Assembly: GCA_030263285.1 (NCBI GenBank)
Contig: SZYB01000001.1
Span: forward strand, 310,001 to 374,000
From: Bergeyella sp.
Lineage (GTDB): Bacteria > Bacteroidota > Bacteroidia > Flavobacteriales > Weeksellaceae
DNA: 64,000 nucleotides
Reading direction: 5' to 3'
Below the pieces are notes generated by a model. It was given only the letters and a program-made list of their open reading frames with translations, did not search any database and had not been told where the DNA came from. Positions 34,795-43,788 of this stretch are shown piece by piece. The position numbers and the translations under genes were made by a program. Position 1 is the stretch's first letter. Each line of letters begins with the position of its first letter.

Positions 34795-35793
34795 ATGTTT
34801 TTATTTAGAATCATGATAAAAAATATAATGAACAAAATAGAAGTCATGCGAACTGTAGGAAGTAAGATGGATGACTTTATTGTAAAGTACCTTACCCCTG
34901 TGGAGGAGATTTGGCAGCCATCAGATTTTTTGCCGGATAGCTCAAAGGACAGCTTTAAAGAAGAGATAGACGAACTCAGGGAATTTGCATATGAGATGCC
35001 TTATGATCTGTTTGTAACTCTTATAGGGGATTGTATTACGGAGGAGGCTTTACCCACTTATGAGTCCTGGATTATGGGGATAGAGGGAATCAATCAGCAG
35101 GAAAATTGTGCATGGACAAAGTGGACACGTGCATGGACTGCAGAGGAAAACAGACATGGAGACCTCTTGGGAAAATATCTTTATTTATGTGGACGTGTAG
35201 ATATGCGTGAGATGGAGATTACCACTCAGCACCTTATAAAAGATGGTTTTGATATAGGGACAGAAACAGATCCTTACAAAAATTTCGTGTATACGAGTTT
35301 TCAGGAGACGGCCACCAATATTTCCCATAGGAGAGTGGGAAGTTTGGCAAAGCAAAGTGGGAATAAAAAACTGGCACAAATGTGTGGGGTAATTGCGGCA
35401 GATGAGGCGAGACATGCGAAAGCCTATAAGTTTTTTGTTTCCAGAATTTTTGAGATGGATACTTCCGAGATGATGAACGCTTTTGAGTCTATGATGAAAT
35501 CAAAAATCGTGATGCCCGCTCACCTTATGAGAGAGTCTGGGCAAAAAGTTGGGGAATTATGGCAATATTTTTCTGATGCAGCCCAGCGGTGTAGGGTGTA
35601 TACGGCTCAGGATTATATTCAGATATTTAAGGAGCTGATAACAGAATGGAAAATTGAGAACCTCTCTGGACTTACAGATTCTGCTGAAAGAGCGAGGGAT
35701 TATTTGCTTAAGATGCCCGAAAGGCTTCAGCGTATCACGGATAGAATGCAAATTCCCGAATTTTCTTATCCATTCAAATGGATAAGAACGTAG
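34795..35793 (+). CDS. Soluble acyl-ACP desaturase
   Basis: Di-iron enzyme that adds a double bond to acyl-ACP, making unsaturated fatty acids in the cytoplasm; 332 residues from the first ATG. Both di-iron motifs are seen: EENRHG near residue 122 and DEARHAKAY near 202, with further Glu ligands in ITEEALPTYES and SFQETATNISHRR. It resembles plant-type stearoyl-ACP desaturases that are common in Chryseobacterium relatives. The start is uncertain: other in-frame ATGs are at 34813, 34828 and 34846. Confidence 0.9.
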   Translation: MFLFRIMIKNIMNKIEVMRTVGSKMDDFIVKYLTPVEEIWQPSDFLPDSSKDSFKEEIDELREFAYEMPYDLFVTLIGDCITEEALPTYESWIMGIEGINQQENCAWTKWTRAWTAEENRHGDLLGKYLYLCGRVDMREMEITTQHLIKDGFDIGTETDPYKNFVYTSFQETATNISHRRVGSLAKQSGNKKLAQMCGVIAADEARHAKAYKFFVSRIFEMDTSEMMNAFESMMKSKIVMPAHLMRESGQKVGELWQYFSDAAQRCRVYTAQDYIQIFKELITEWKIENLSGLTDSAERARDYLLKMPERLQRITDRMQIPEFSYPFKWIRT

Positions 35794-35866
35794 GGTATTT
35801 GGGTTCGTTTTTTGTCAAAAATCTTATGCGAATTTGTATATTCGCTCCTTGTAAAGTCTTTTGTAT

Positions 35867-36298
35867 ATGATAAATAAGAAGCTTGCCATTGATTTCGACG
35901 GGACTATTGTGGAGGATGCTTATCCGGCTATCGGGAGGCCCAAAATTTTTGCTTTCGACACGTTGAAAAAATTACAGTCGGAAGGTTATCGGCTGATCTT
36001 ATGGACTTATAGGCATGGGAAAGCTTTAGACGACGCGGTGGAGTTTTGTAAAAAGAATGGTCTTGAGTTTTATGCCGTGAATTCTAGTTTTGAGGGAGAA
36101 ATATTTGATAAAGAACAGCAATCTAGAAAAATAGATGCAGATCTTTTCATAGATGATAGAAATTTGGGAGGATTTCCGGGATGGGGGGAGATCTACAATA
36201 TTATTAAAGATAGGATAGAATTCAGTGTAAGCGGAGGTAATGTACAGGCTTATTCCAGGTTGAAAAAAGAGAAAAGAAAGAAAGGTTTATTTTGGTAA
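35867..36298 (+). CDS. Small HAD-family hydrolase (BT0820-like)
   Basis: A 143-residue HAD-superfamily phosphatase-like protein. The nucleophile motif DFDGTIVED is at about 9-17 (D9, D11), ILWTYRHGKALDD holds motif II (threonine), and the metal-binding DLFIDDRNLGG is near 95-105. There is no cap domain. An earlier TTG (35861) precedes the ATG by two codons. Substrate unknown. Confidence 0.85.
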   Translation: MINKKLAIDFDGTIVEDAYPAIGRPKIFAFDTLKKLQSEGYRLILWTYRHGKALDDAVEFCKKNGLEFYAVNSSFEGEIFDKEQQSRKIDADLFIDDRNLGGFPGWGEIYNIIKDRIEFSVSGGNVQAYSRLKKEKRKKGLFW

Positions 36299-36392
36299 GG
36301 GAAGGAGGATTAACATAATATTTATAATAATAAATGGTATTTAATTGCTCCTAAAGAGTGGTTATGTGTCTGTTTTTTATTTTTTAGGGTAC

Positions 36393-37202
36393 ATGATACA
36401 TCTTAAATCTTTAGAGGAAATTTATCTTTTGCGTGAGGCGGCTTTGTTGGTTTCCAAAACGCTTGGGATGTTGGCTAAAGAAGTAAAAGAGGGGGTTACT
36501 ACAAAGTATTTGGATAGTCTTGCTTACGATTTTATAAAAGATCATAAAGCTATGCCCGCTTTCCTGGGTTACGGGGGATTTCCCGCTACCCTTTGTACCT
36601 CTCCCAATGAACAGGTTGTACACGGGATTCCCAATGAGATTCCGCTGAAAAATGGAGATATTTTATCTGTGGATTGTGGGGTTTTTCTCAATGGTTATGT
36701 GGGAGACCATGCGTATACTTTTGGGGTGGGAGAGGTCCCGGAGGATATAAAGAAATTATTGAGTGTAAGTAAAGAATCTTTATATCTGGGAATGGCAGAA
36801 TGTGTAAGGGGAAAACGGGTGGGAGACATTTCTTATGCCATACAACATCATTGCGAAAAGGAGGGATACGGAGTAGTAAGAGAGTTGGTAGGTCACGGAA
36901 TAGGTAAATCCTTGCACGAAGATCCTCAGGTGCCTAATTACGGGAGAAAAGGAAGTGGAAAGGTTCTCAAGAACGGTACCGTTCTTGCCATAGAGCCTAT
37001 GATCAATCTTGGAACAGAAAAGGTGAAATTTCATTCGGATGGCTGGACAGTCACTACACAAGATCAGAAGCCTTCTGCCCATTTTGAGCACGATGTGGCC
37101 ATAATAGAGGGAAAACCCATTCTTCTTTCCACTTTTTCCTATGTATACGATGCGTTGGGGATCTCCTCGGAAGAGGAGAAGAATTTTCAGTATCGTTGGT
37201 AA
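36393..37202 (+). CDS. map: Type I methionine aminopeptidase
   Basis: Removes the N-terminal methionine from new proteins; 269 residues. All five metal ligands and the catalytic histidine are visible: H77 (VVHGIP), D94 and D105 (SVDCGVF, GDHAYTF), H168 (VGHGIG), E201 (IEPMIN) and E232 (FEHDVAI). The start at 36393 is chosen because the upstream extension to a TTG at 36345 is poor and unlike the family. The methyltransferase frame begins right after its stop, in the same reading frame. Confidence 0.95.
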   Translation: MIHLKSLEEIYLLREAALLVSKTLGMLAKEVKEGVTTKYLDSLAYDFIKDHKAMPAFLGYGGFPATLCTSPNEQVVHGIPNEIPLKNGDILSVDCGVFLNGYVGDHAYTFGVGEVPEDIKKLLSVSKESLYLGMAECVRGKRVGDISYAIQHHCEKEGYGVVRELVGHGIGKSLHEDPQVPNYGRKGSGKVLKNGTVLAIEPMINLGTEKVKFHSDGWTVTTQDQKPSAHFEHDVAIIEGKPILLSTFSYVYDALGISSEEEKNFQYRW

Positions 37203-37232
37203 CTTTATTGTACTTATCATAAACCGTTTTTT

Positions 37233-38000
37233 CTGAAAAAGATATTTGGATTTTTACTCAACAAGGTCCCCAGACCCTTGCTTATAAGGCTGAGTGTAGG
37301 GATCAGGCCGTTTATGCGTTGGATTTATAAAGGAGATCGTTTTACCGATCCTATCGACGGTAAGTCCTACCGAAAATTTCTTCCTTATGGTTATGGAAAA
37401 CCCAGAGAAAATGTGCTTTCTCCGGGTACGCTTTCTCTTGAAAGGCATCGTCAGATGTGGCTTTATCTAAAAAATGAAACTTCTTTTTTTGAAAAAAATT
37501 ATAAGGTGCTTCACATAGCTCCCGAACAGGAATTTCTCAGGAGATTTAAAAAAATGAAAAACCTAAATTATATTTCGGTAGATCTCTTTTCTCCTACAGT
37601 GGATATAAGAGCAGATATTTTGGATCTTCCTTTTGTCGAGAACAGTTTTGATATTATCATTTGTAACCATGTTTTGGAACACATTCCGGATGACATAAAA
37701 GCCATGTCCGAACTTTATAGAGTATTGAAAAAGAACGGATTTGGGATTATACAGGTCCCTATAAAATCTTCTCTTGAAAAGACCTATGAAGATTTTAGCA
37801 TGACAGAACCCAAAGAACGACAAAAACACTTCGGGCAGTATGACCATGTCCGCTGGTACGGTATGGATTTTTTTGACAGGCTGAAAAGCGTAGGTTTTAG
37901 CGTAGAGAAAAATTTTTATTCTCAAAAATTTTCTCCAGAAGAGATTTCCCGTTATGCCCTTAACGTAAACGAAATCCTGCCGGTTGTCTACAAGAGATGA
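37233..38000 (+). CDS. Class I SAM-dependent methyltransferase, no normal start codon
   Basis: A methyltransferase of about 255 codons. The SAM site is at VLHIAPEQEFLRRF (motif I variant), ISVDLFSPTVDIRADILDLP and IICNHVLEHIPDD. The frame is open from 37203, directly after the map stop, with no ATG or GTG before the core. Homology-like sequence begins at LKKIFGFLLNKVPRPLLIRL (37233), where relatives have MKK; here the codon is CTG. The only other option is TTG at 37278, which would cut off 15 conserved-looking residues. The start could be CTG, or a mutation may have disabled it. The methyl acceptor is unknown. Confidence 0.75.
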   Translation: MKKIFGFLLNKVPRPLLIRLSVGIRPFMRWIYKGDRFTDPIDGKSYRKFLPYGYGKPRENVLSPGTLSLERHRQMWLYLKNETSFFEKNYKVLHIAPEQEFLRRFKKMKNLNYISVDLFSPTVDIRADILDLPFVENSFDIIICNHVLEHIPDDIKAMSELYRVLKKNGFGIIQVPIKSSLEKTYEDFSMTEPKERQKHFGQYDHVRWYGMDFFDRLKSVGFSVEKNFYSQKFSPEEISRYALNVNEILPVVYKR

Positions 38001-38021
38001 TCTTTAAAGGCGTAGTATAGA

Positions 38022-38600
38022 TTACCAGATTTTAAAAATTCTGTTGTAGTCCAAAAAATTTTCTATAGCCTTCTTTCTGTGGCTTATTTTGTTTTTGTCT
38101 TCAAGGGACATCTCTGCATAAGTTATGTTTTCCCCTTCCGGAACAAATACAGGATCATATCCAAAGCCATGTTCACCTGTTTTAGTGTTGAGAATCTTTC
38201 CCCACATTTCTCCGTGAAAATAATATTCTTTTCCGTTATAAAAGCAAAGCACGGTAGTAAAACAAGCTCTTCTGTTTTTTTCTCCATCCATCTCTCTAAG
38301 AACTTTGTCTATATTTTTATCAAAGTCATGATTTCCGGCGTAACGGGCCGAATAGATCCCGGGTCTCCCGCCTAGGGCTTCTACTACCATTCCAGAATCG
38401 TCTCCTAAACTGGGAATACCCGTTTTCTCAAAGCAGTATTTTGCCTTGATGAGCGCATTTTCCTCAAAGGTATTTCCGTCTTCTATAATCTCGTCATAAA
38501 GATCATAATCTGCCAAACTTTTTACTGTATGGTCTGGTCCTATAATGTTCTGTATTTCTTCTATCTTGTGTGTATTATGGGTAGCAATGAGCAGTTCCAT
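38022..38600 (-). CDS. rdgB: Non-canonical purine NTP pyrophosphatase (XTP/dITP)
   Basis: House-cleaning enzyme that hydrolyses dITP and XTP to monophosphates, preventing incorporation of deaminated bases. 192 residues. Motifs: IATHNTHKIEEIQNI at the start, FEENALIKAKYC, the catalytic SLGDDSGMVVEALGGRPGIYSARYAG (written here in parts: GDDSGMVV, GRPGIYSARYAG), GEHGFGYDPVFVPE and ISHRKKAI near the end. It is complete and ends 21 bases from the convergent methyltransferase. Confidence 0.96.
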   Translation of the reverse strand: MELLIATHNTHKIEEIQNIIGPDHTVKSLADYDLYDEIIEDGNTFEENALIKAKYCFEKTGIPSLGDDSGMVVEALGGRPGIYSARYAGNHDFDKNIDKVLREMDGEKNRRACFTTVLCFYNGKEYYFHGEMWGKILNTKTGEHGFGYDPVFVPEGENITYAEMSLEDKNKISHRKKAIENFLDYNRIFKIW

Positions 38601-38620
38601 AAGCAGTGGAATTGGATATA

Positions 38621-39448
38621 TTATAATACTTTACCGGAGTTGTGTTTTTTATTAAAAAACAATAAAAAAATAATGAAAACAATGAGGCCTATCCCAAAAC
38701 TCTTTTCTTTTGAAATCTCTAGGATATCTGAAAAATCGGTATCATATCCGCGATAGAGAAGCAGAACCGCTGAGACAAAATTATTGAGGGCATGGAGAAG
38801 AATAGGGAGAAGTAAAGAACCAGTTTTGTAGTAAACAAACCCAAAAACAGATCCCAATGACACTGCACCTAAAGCTTGCCAGGGATTTCCGTGTACAAGC
38901 CCAAAAACAAGAGCAGAAAACCCAATAGCATAAAAAGGAAAAACCCCTTTGTTTATAAGTCCTTTCTGTATAATCCCCCGAAATACAATTTCTTCAAAAA
39001 CAGGAGCGATGACTACCGTAAGCAATAGTGTAGTGGAGGGATCCGAGACTATTTTTCTCAAAGCTTCTGTGTATTTTTCGTAGCTCGCTCCGAAGTAATC
39101 TCCTGTTGTGGGAATGAGAGATGTGATGTATTCTAACATCAGTACAAGTCCGAAAGTCATGGGAATGACAATTCCGTAGGTTTTCAGATCCGTAAACGAC
39201 ATATTGAAATTAAGTTTTGTGTGTGTATGTTTCCTGCATACGAAGTAATCAAAAGAAAATACTGTCCCAAGCCACATTAAAAGGGTTGTAAAAACAAACG
39301 CCGTGTTAAAATCCCAAGCGATATGCACGGTGTGTTTCAGGCATATAATAAAAAAGTTGAGCAGTAAAACGGGGATGACGGCCCCTAACACCATTATGAT
39401 AACTCCTTTCCGGTTTAGAGTAAATTTTGGTAGCGTAGGTTCTTGCAT
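38621..39448 (-). CDS. CPBP-family intramembrane glutamic endopeptidase
   Basis: A 275-residue polytopic membrane protein of the CPBP/Abi (Rce1-like) protease family. The catalytic EEIVFRG motif is at about 152-158, followed by FGLVHGNPWQA (histidine) and HALNNFV (histidine/asparagine). About seven hydrophobic segments are seen. Family members process or bind prenylated or bacteriocin peptides, but most are uncharacterised. It lies 20 bases upstream of rdgB on the same strand and may share its transcript. Confidence 0.85.
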   Translation of the reverse strand: MQEPTLPKFTLNRKGVIIMVLGAVIPVLLLNFFIICLKHTVHIAWDFNTAFVFTTLLMWLGTVFSFDYFVCRKHTHTKLNFNMSFTDLKTYGIVIPMTFGLVLMLEYITSLIPTTGDYFGASYEKYTEALRKIVSDPSTTLLLTVVIAPVFEEIVFRGIIQKGLINKGVFPFYAIGFSALVFGLVHGNPWQALGAVSLGSVFGFVYYKTGSLLLPILLHALNNFVSAVLLLYRGYDTDFSDILEISKEKSFGIGLIVFIIFLLFFNKKHNSGKVL

Positions 39449-39540
39449 GTCGTATGTTTAATATAAATTTGCAAAAGAGCAAATATACTTATTTTACCGT
39501 ATCGTTAAAATTCCCGACTTTTGTATGTCAAAAAAAATCT

Positions 39541-41157
39541 ATGACAGGCTTTATTCAAGAGATAGAAAAACGAAAAACCTTCGGGGTCATTTCTCATCCC
39601 GATGCAGGAAAAACTACCCTTACTGAGAAATTATTGCTTTTTGGTGGGGCGATTCAGGAGGCAGGAGCAGTAAAATCCAACAAGATAAAAAAAGGAGCTG
39701 CTTCGGATTTTATGGAAATTGAACGCCAAAGGGGTATTTCTGTTGCCACTTCTGTTTTGGCTTTTCATTATAAAGATTACAAGATTAACATCCTGGATAC
39801 GCCCGGACATAAAGATTTTGCGGAGGACACTTTTAGGACTCTCACGGCAGTAGATTCCGTAATTGTGGTAATAGATGTGGCCAAAGGGGTAGAGGAGCAG
39901 ACAGAGAAATTGGTTGCGGTATGTAGAATGCGCAATATCCCGATGATTGTTTTTATAAACAAACTGGATAGAGAAGGAAAGGATGTTTTTGATCTTTTAG
40001 ATGAGATAGAACAAAAATTAGGGCTTTCCGTAGTTCCTCTATCTTTTCCTATAGGGATGGGGGCCGATTTTCAAGGAATCTACAATATTTGGGAGAATAA
40101 CATTCGGCTTTTTTTGGAAGAGAAAAAACAAAAAATAGGAGAGAGCATTACTTTTGAAGATATTCGGGATTCTTCTCTAGATGGAATAATAGGAGGAAAA
40201 GCCGCCCGAACGCTCCGGGAAGAGTGGGAGCTTGTAGAGTCTGTTTATCCGAAATTTGATAGAGAAGAATATCTAAGAGGTAAAAAGCAGCCTGTTTTTT
40301 TTGGCTCTGCACTCAATAATTTTGGGGTAAGAGAGCTCCTCAATGCGTTTGTAGATATTGCACCTTCTCCGCAGCCTAAGGTATCGGATGTGAGAATTGT
40401 GTATCCTACAGAAGAGAAATTTTCGGGTTTTGTTTTTAAGATTCACGCGAATATGGATCCAAAACACCGGGATCGGCTGGCTTTTGTAAAAATAGTTTCC
40501 GGTCTTTTCAAAAGAAACGAAAATTATCTTTTGGTAAGGGAAGGGAAAAAAATAAAATTCTCAGCTCCTAATGCTTTTTTTGCCAACAAAAAAGAAGTAG
40601 TGGAGGTGAGTTATCCGGGGGATATTGTGGGAGTACATGATGCCGGAAATTTCAGAATAGGAGATACCCTCACTTCCGGAGAAATATTGAATTTTAAGGG
40701 GATTCCCAGTTTTTCCCCGGAACACTTTAGGTATATTAATAACAGTGATCCTCTCAAAGCCAAACAGCTGGCTAAGGGAATCGATCAGCTTATGGACGAA
40801 GGAGTAGCTCAGCTGTTTACTTTAGAAATGAACAACAGAAAAATAATAGGTACGGTAGGGGCACTCCAGTATGAGGTGATACAGTACCGTTTGGAGCACG
40901 AATATGGTGCCAGATGCACCTATGAGCCCGTGGCTATCTATAAAGCGTGTTGGGTGGATGGAGATGAGAAATCAGATGAGTATAAAGAGTTTTGCAGACT
41001 CAAGCAAAGATTTTTGGCGAGGGATAAATATAACCAATTGGTATTTTTGGCCGATTCTGCATTTACCGTACAGATGTCAAAAGAAAAATTTCCTAACGTA
41101 AAACTTCACACCATAAGCGAATTTTCGAACGCATCGGAACAGATTTTGATGAAATAA
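39541..41157 (+). CDS. prfC: Peptide chain release factor 3
   Basis: GTPase that recycles RF1/RF2 from the ribosome after termination; 538 residues. The G1 loop SHPDAGKTTL lies near residue 18, then RQRGISV (switch I), LDTPGHKDF (G3), FINKLDRE (G4) and PIGM (G5-like). C-terminal RF3 features such as PSFSPEHFRYINNSDPLKAK and GALQYEVIQYRLEHEYGA are present. The ATG at 39541 matches the family start; the in-frame extension to 39454 is not conserved. Confidence 0.96.
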   Translation: MTGFIQEIEKRKTFGVISHPDAGKTTLTEKLLLFGGAIQEAGAVKSNKIKKGAASDFMEIERQRGISVATSVLAFHYKDYKINILDTPGHKDFAEDTFRTLTAVDSVIVVIDVAKGVEEQTEKLVAVCRMRNIPMIVFINKLDREGKDVFDLLDEIEQKLGLSVVPLSFPIGMGADFQGIYNIWENNIRLFLEEKKQKIGESITFEDIRDSSLDGIIGGKAARTLREEWELVESVYPKFDREEYLRGKKQPVFFGSALNNFGVRELLNAFVDIAPSPQPKVSDVRIVYPTEEKFSGFVFKIHANMDPKHRDRLAFVKIVSGLFKRNENYLLVREGKKIKFSAPNAFFANKKEVVEVSYPGDIVGVHDAGNFRIGDTLTSGEILNFKGIPSFSPEHFRYINNSDPLKAKQLAKGIDQLMDEGVAQLFTLEMNNRKIIGTVGALQYEVIQYRLEHEYGARCTYEPVAIYKACWVDGDEKSDEYKEFCRLKQRFLARDKYNQLVFLADSAFTVQMSKEKFPNVKLHTISEFSNASEQILMK

Positions 41158-41195
41158 ACCCACGTAATGCGCATGTTGCTTTGATTTTTTAAGTT

Positions 41196-42128
41196 TTGGG
41201 AGCTTCTCTTACTGTTCTTGGGTTTAATTCTGCGATTCCTACTGTGCGCTCTTATCCCACCGCTCAATTACTGGAAATGTCGGGGCGTACATTTCTGATA
41301 GATTGTGGGGAAGGGACGCAGGTACAGTTAAGGAGAGCCAAGGCTAAGTTTTCTAAGATCAATCACATTTTTATTTCTCATTTACACGGGGACCATTGTT
41401 TTGGTTTGCCGGGGCTTATTGCTTCCTTTCGGCTTTTGGGTAGAGAAAAACCGCTCTATGTTTATGGTCCTAAAGGGATTAGAGAAATGTTGGAAACTAT
41501 TTTTCGTCTTACCGAAACGCGCAAAGAATTTGAGATTATTTACAAAGAATTGAGCATTGAGGTTTCTGAGAAAATATATGAAGACAAAAATATGGAAGTT
41601 TTTACTATTCCCCTGGACCACAGGATCTATTGTAACGGATATCTATTTCGAGAAAAACCCAAACCAAGGCGCCTCAATATGGTAGAAATTTCTAAATATC
41701 CGGAAATAGAAATTTGTGATTATGAGCACCTCAAGAGAGGCAAAGATTTTGTTTTGAAAGATGATTATCCTCTAAAAAATAGTACACTTACCTTTGATCC
41801 TTCCCCTGGAATTTCCTACGCATTTTGTAGTGATACCCGTTTTACTACCTCAATTATCCCTATTATAAAGCAGGTAGATCTTTTGTATCATGAATCTACT
41901 TTTTTGCATGATCTGAAAGAAATGGCAGATTTTACGGGACATACTACGGCAAAGGAAGCCGCCATCCTTGCAAAGGAGGCAAATGTGGGCAAACTGGTAC
42001 TGGGACATTTTTCAAACAGATATTCGGATCTTAATGTGTTTTTGGAGGAGGCAAGACCTATTTTTCCTAATACTTATTTGCCTAGAGCTTTAGAACCTAT
42101 TTTGATAGAGTTTCATCGGCCCGACTGA
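41196..42128 (+). CDS. rnz: Ribonuclease Z (tRNA 3' endonuclease)
   Basis: Cuts the 3' trailer of tRNA precursors; zinc-dependent metallo-beta-lactamase fold, 310 residues. The FISHLHGDHCFGLPG motif (about 59-73) holds the zinc ligands, with FCSDTRF (Asp) and GHTTAKEAAILA (His) and LGHFSNRY later. The frame is closed by a stop three bases upstream of its first possible start. The start must be TTG (41196), because no ATG lies at the family start (relatives begin with M, then xLTxLGFNSA). Confidence 0.95.
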   Translation: MGASLTVLGFNSAIPTVRSYPTAQLLEMSGRTFLIDCGEGTQVQLRRAKAKFSKINHIFISHLHGDHCFGLPGLIASFRLLGREKPLYVYGPKGIREMLETIFRLTETRKEFEIIYKELSIEVSEKIYEDKNMEVFTIPLDHRIYCNGYLFREKPKPRRLNMVEISKYPEIEICDYEHLKRGKDFVLKDDYPLKNSTLTFDPSPGISYAFCSDTRFTTSIIPIIKQVDLLYHESTFLHDLKEMADFTGHTTAKEAAILAKEANVGKLVLGHFSNRYSDLNVFLEEARPIFPNTYLPRALEPILIEFHRPD

Positions 42129-42137
42129 GATTTTTTG

Positions 42138-42932
42138 ATGGATTTTGCAGAATTACAGTCTTTTTTGGAAGAAAAAGTATCATTATATAACCATGTGAGT
42201 TTTATAGAGCACGATCCTGTGCAAATACCACATCGGTTTTCTTTATTGCAGGATATAGAGATTGTGGGATTTCTCACTGCTACCGTATCTTGGGGAAACA
42301 GAAGATCAATTATCAAGAGTGCACAAAAAATGACAGAAATTATGGGAGAAAACCCCTACGATTTTATATTGAATTTTTCATCAAAATATGTAGAATCTCT
42401 TCACGGTAAAGCCATCCATAGAACTTTTTCTGGAGAAGATTTTTGTTTCTTTCTCCATGCTTTAAAAAGAATTTACAGTGAATACGAAAGTATGGAGAAC
42501 TTATTTTTATTAAAAGAAAACGAGACTAATTTTTGTCATGCGATAGAGCGGTTTAGAGAGTTCTTTTTTGGAGAAAATATATCTCATAGAAGTATAAAAC
42601 ACATCAGTTCGCCCTATAAAAACTCTGCGGCAAAGAGGCTTATGATGTTCCTTAGATGGATGATCCGTAAAGACCACAGAGGGGTAGATTTTGGAATTTG
42701 GAACCAAATTGATCAAAAATTCTTGTCTGTCCCTCTAGATATCCATACTGGAAATATTTCTAGAAAACTTAAGCTGATTACCAGAAAACAAAACGACTGG
42801 AAAACTGTAGAGGAGTTAGATGAAATTTTAAGAAAAATGGACGAAAAAGACCCTGCAAAATATGATTTTGCTTTATTTGGCATCGGGATAAACGAAAAAT
42901 CTCTCTTTCTTAAACCGAAATTTATTTTTTGA
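42138..42932 (+). CDS. TIGR02757 family protein
   Basis: A 264-residue protein of the TIGR02757 family, common in Bacteroidota and function unknown. Characteristic segments are FIEHDPVQIPHRF, EIVGFLTATVSWGNR, KRLMMFLRWMIRKD, and PLDIHTGNISRKL, RKMDEKDPAKYDFALFGIG. Family members are related by fold to helix-hairpin-helix DNA glycosylases, a possible but unproven role in DNA. The start is ATG 42138; a TTG lies one codon upstream. It begins 9 bases after rnz, so the two are probably co-transcribed. Confidence 0.85.
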   Translation: MDFAELQSFLEEKVSLYNHVSFIEHDPVQIPHRFSLLQDIEIVGFLTATVSWGNRRSIIKSAQKMTEIMGENPYDFILNFSSKYVESLHGKAIHRTFSGEDFCFFLHALKRIYSEYESMENLFLLKENETNFCHAIERFREFFFGENISHRSIKHISSPYKNSAAKRLMMFLRWMIRKDHRGVDFGIWNQIDQKFLSVPLDIHTGNISRKLKLITRKQNDWKTVEELDEILRKMDEKDPAKYDFALFGIGINEKSLFLKPKFIF

Positions 42933-43020
42933 TTTTATAAAATAAAAAAAGGCCACCAAATATCGGACTGATAACTTTTGTACTAAAAAAATCACATTAT
43001 TCCGCCCACTACAGAAAAGA

Positions 43021-43590
43021 CTAATTTTTTTCCGGATTTATAGTGTCCTTATCTTTTCCTTTCAACTCCCCCTCTGCTATATTTTTAGTTTTATCCGTCG
43101 CTTTTCGCGTAAGGTCTTTTGTCTTTTCCCAGGTTTCAGACAATTTTCCCCCCACTGAGTCAAAAAGATTTTCTGTTTTTTCTGTAGCGTCATCCACCAC
43201 GCCGGAAGCCTTTTCTTTAGCATCTCTGGATACATTTTCTATAGATTCTTTTGCATTTTCGTATCCATGTTCAATTTTTGATTTCACGTCCTGCACATTC
43301 GTTTTTGCCTCATTCGCCATATTAGAAACTTTATTTTTTATTTCCTCATACTCACTTTCGGCAGTGCTTTTTATCTTATCGATGGTTTCGCCGGTCAGCT
43401 CTCTTGTCTTCTCCCAAGTATCGGATAGTTTATCTTTTATAGAACCAAAAAATCCCTCCCTTTTTTCGTTTGTTTCATTTGCAAGATCAGAAGTTCTTCC
43501 TTTAACGCTTTCGGCAGTATTTTCTATAAATTGCTTTGCTTTTTCAAACTGATCTTCAGCTTTGTTTAAGATATCCTTGGCCTTGTCCAA
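43021..43590 (-). CDS. LEA-like amphipathic helical stress protein
   Basis: A 189-residue hydrophilic, probably helical protein rich in Lys, Glu, Ala, Thr and Asp, resembling group 3 LEA or apolipoprotein-like proteins that protect membranes or proteins in stress. Two copies of one module are visible: GSIKDKLSDTWEKTRELTGE and DSVGGKLSETWEKTKDLTRK. There is no signal peptide. No ATG is in frame: the start seems to be TTG at 43590, and an ATG at 43598 is out of frame by one T in a five-T run. The function is inferred only from composition. Confidence 0.7.
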   Translation of the reverse strand: MDKAKDILNKAEDQFEKAKQFIENTAESVKGRTSDLANETNEKREGFFGSIKDKLSDTWEKTRELTGETIDKIKSTAESEYEEIKNKVSNMANEAKTNVQDVKSKIEHGYENAKESIENVSRDAKEKASGVVDDATEKTENLFDSVGGKLSETWEKTKDLTRKATDKTKNIAEGELKGKDKDTINPEKN

Positions 43591-43788
43591 AAACTCATTT
43601 GAATCCGTGATAACGAATATTTTAAAGATGGTTAAAACTAAATTATTTCTTGGACAAAAGTAAAATAATAATACAGATAAATCAACAACACAATGTAAAA
43701 ATAAAATAGTGGCTTTATTTTAACGGATTATTCTATTGTGAAATATCTTCACGGAGGAACCAGGAAAGACTTTAATTCTGATGTTTTT

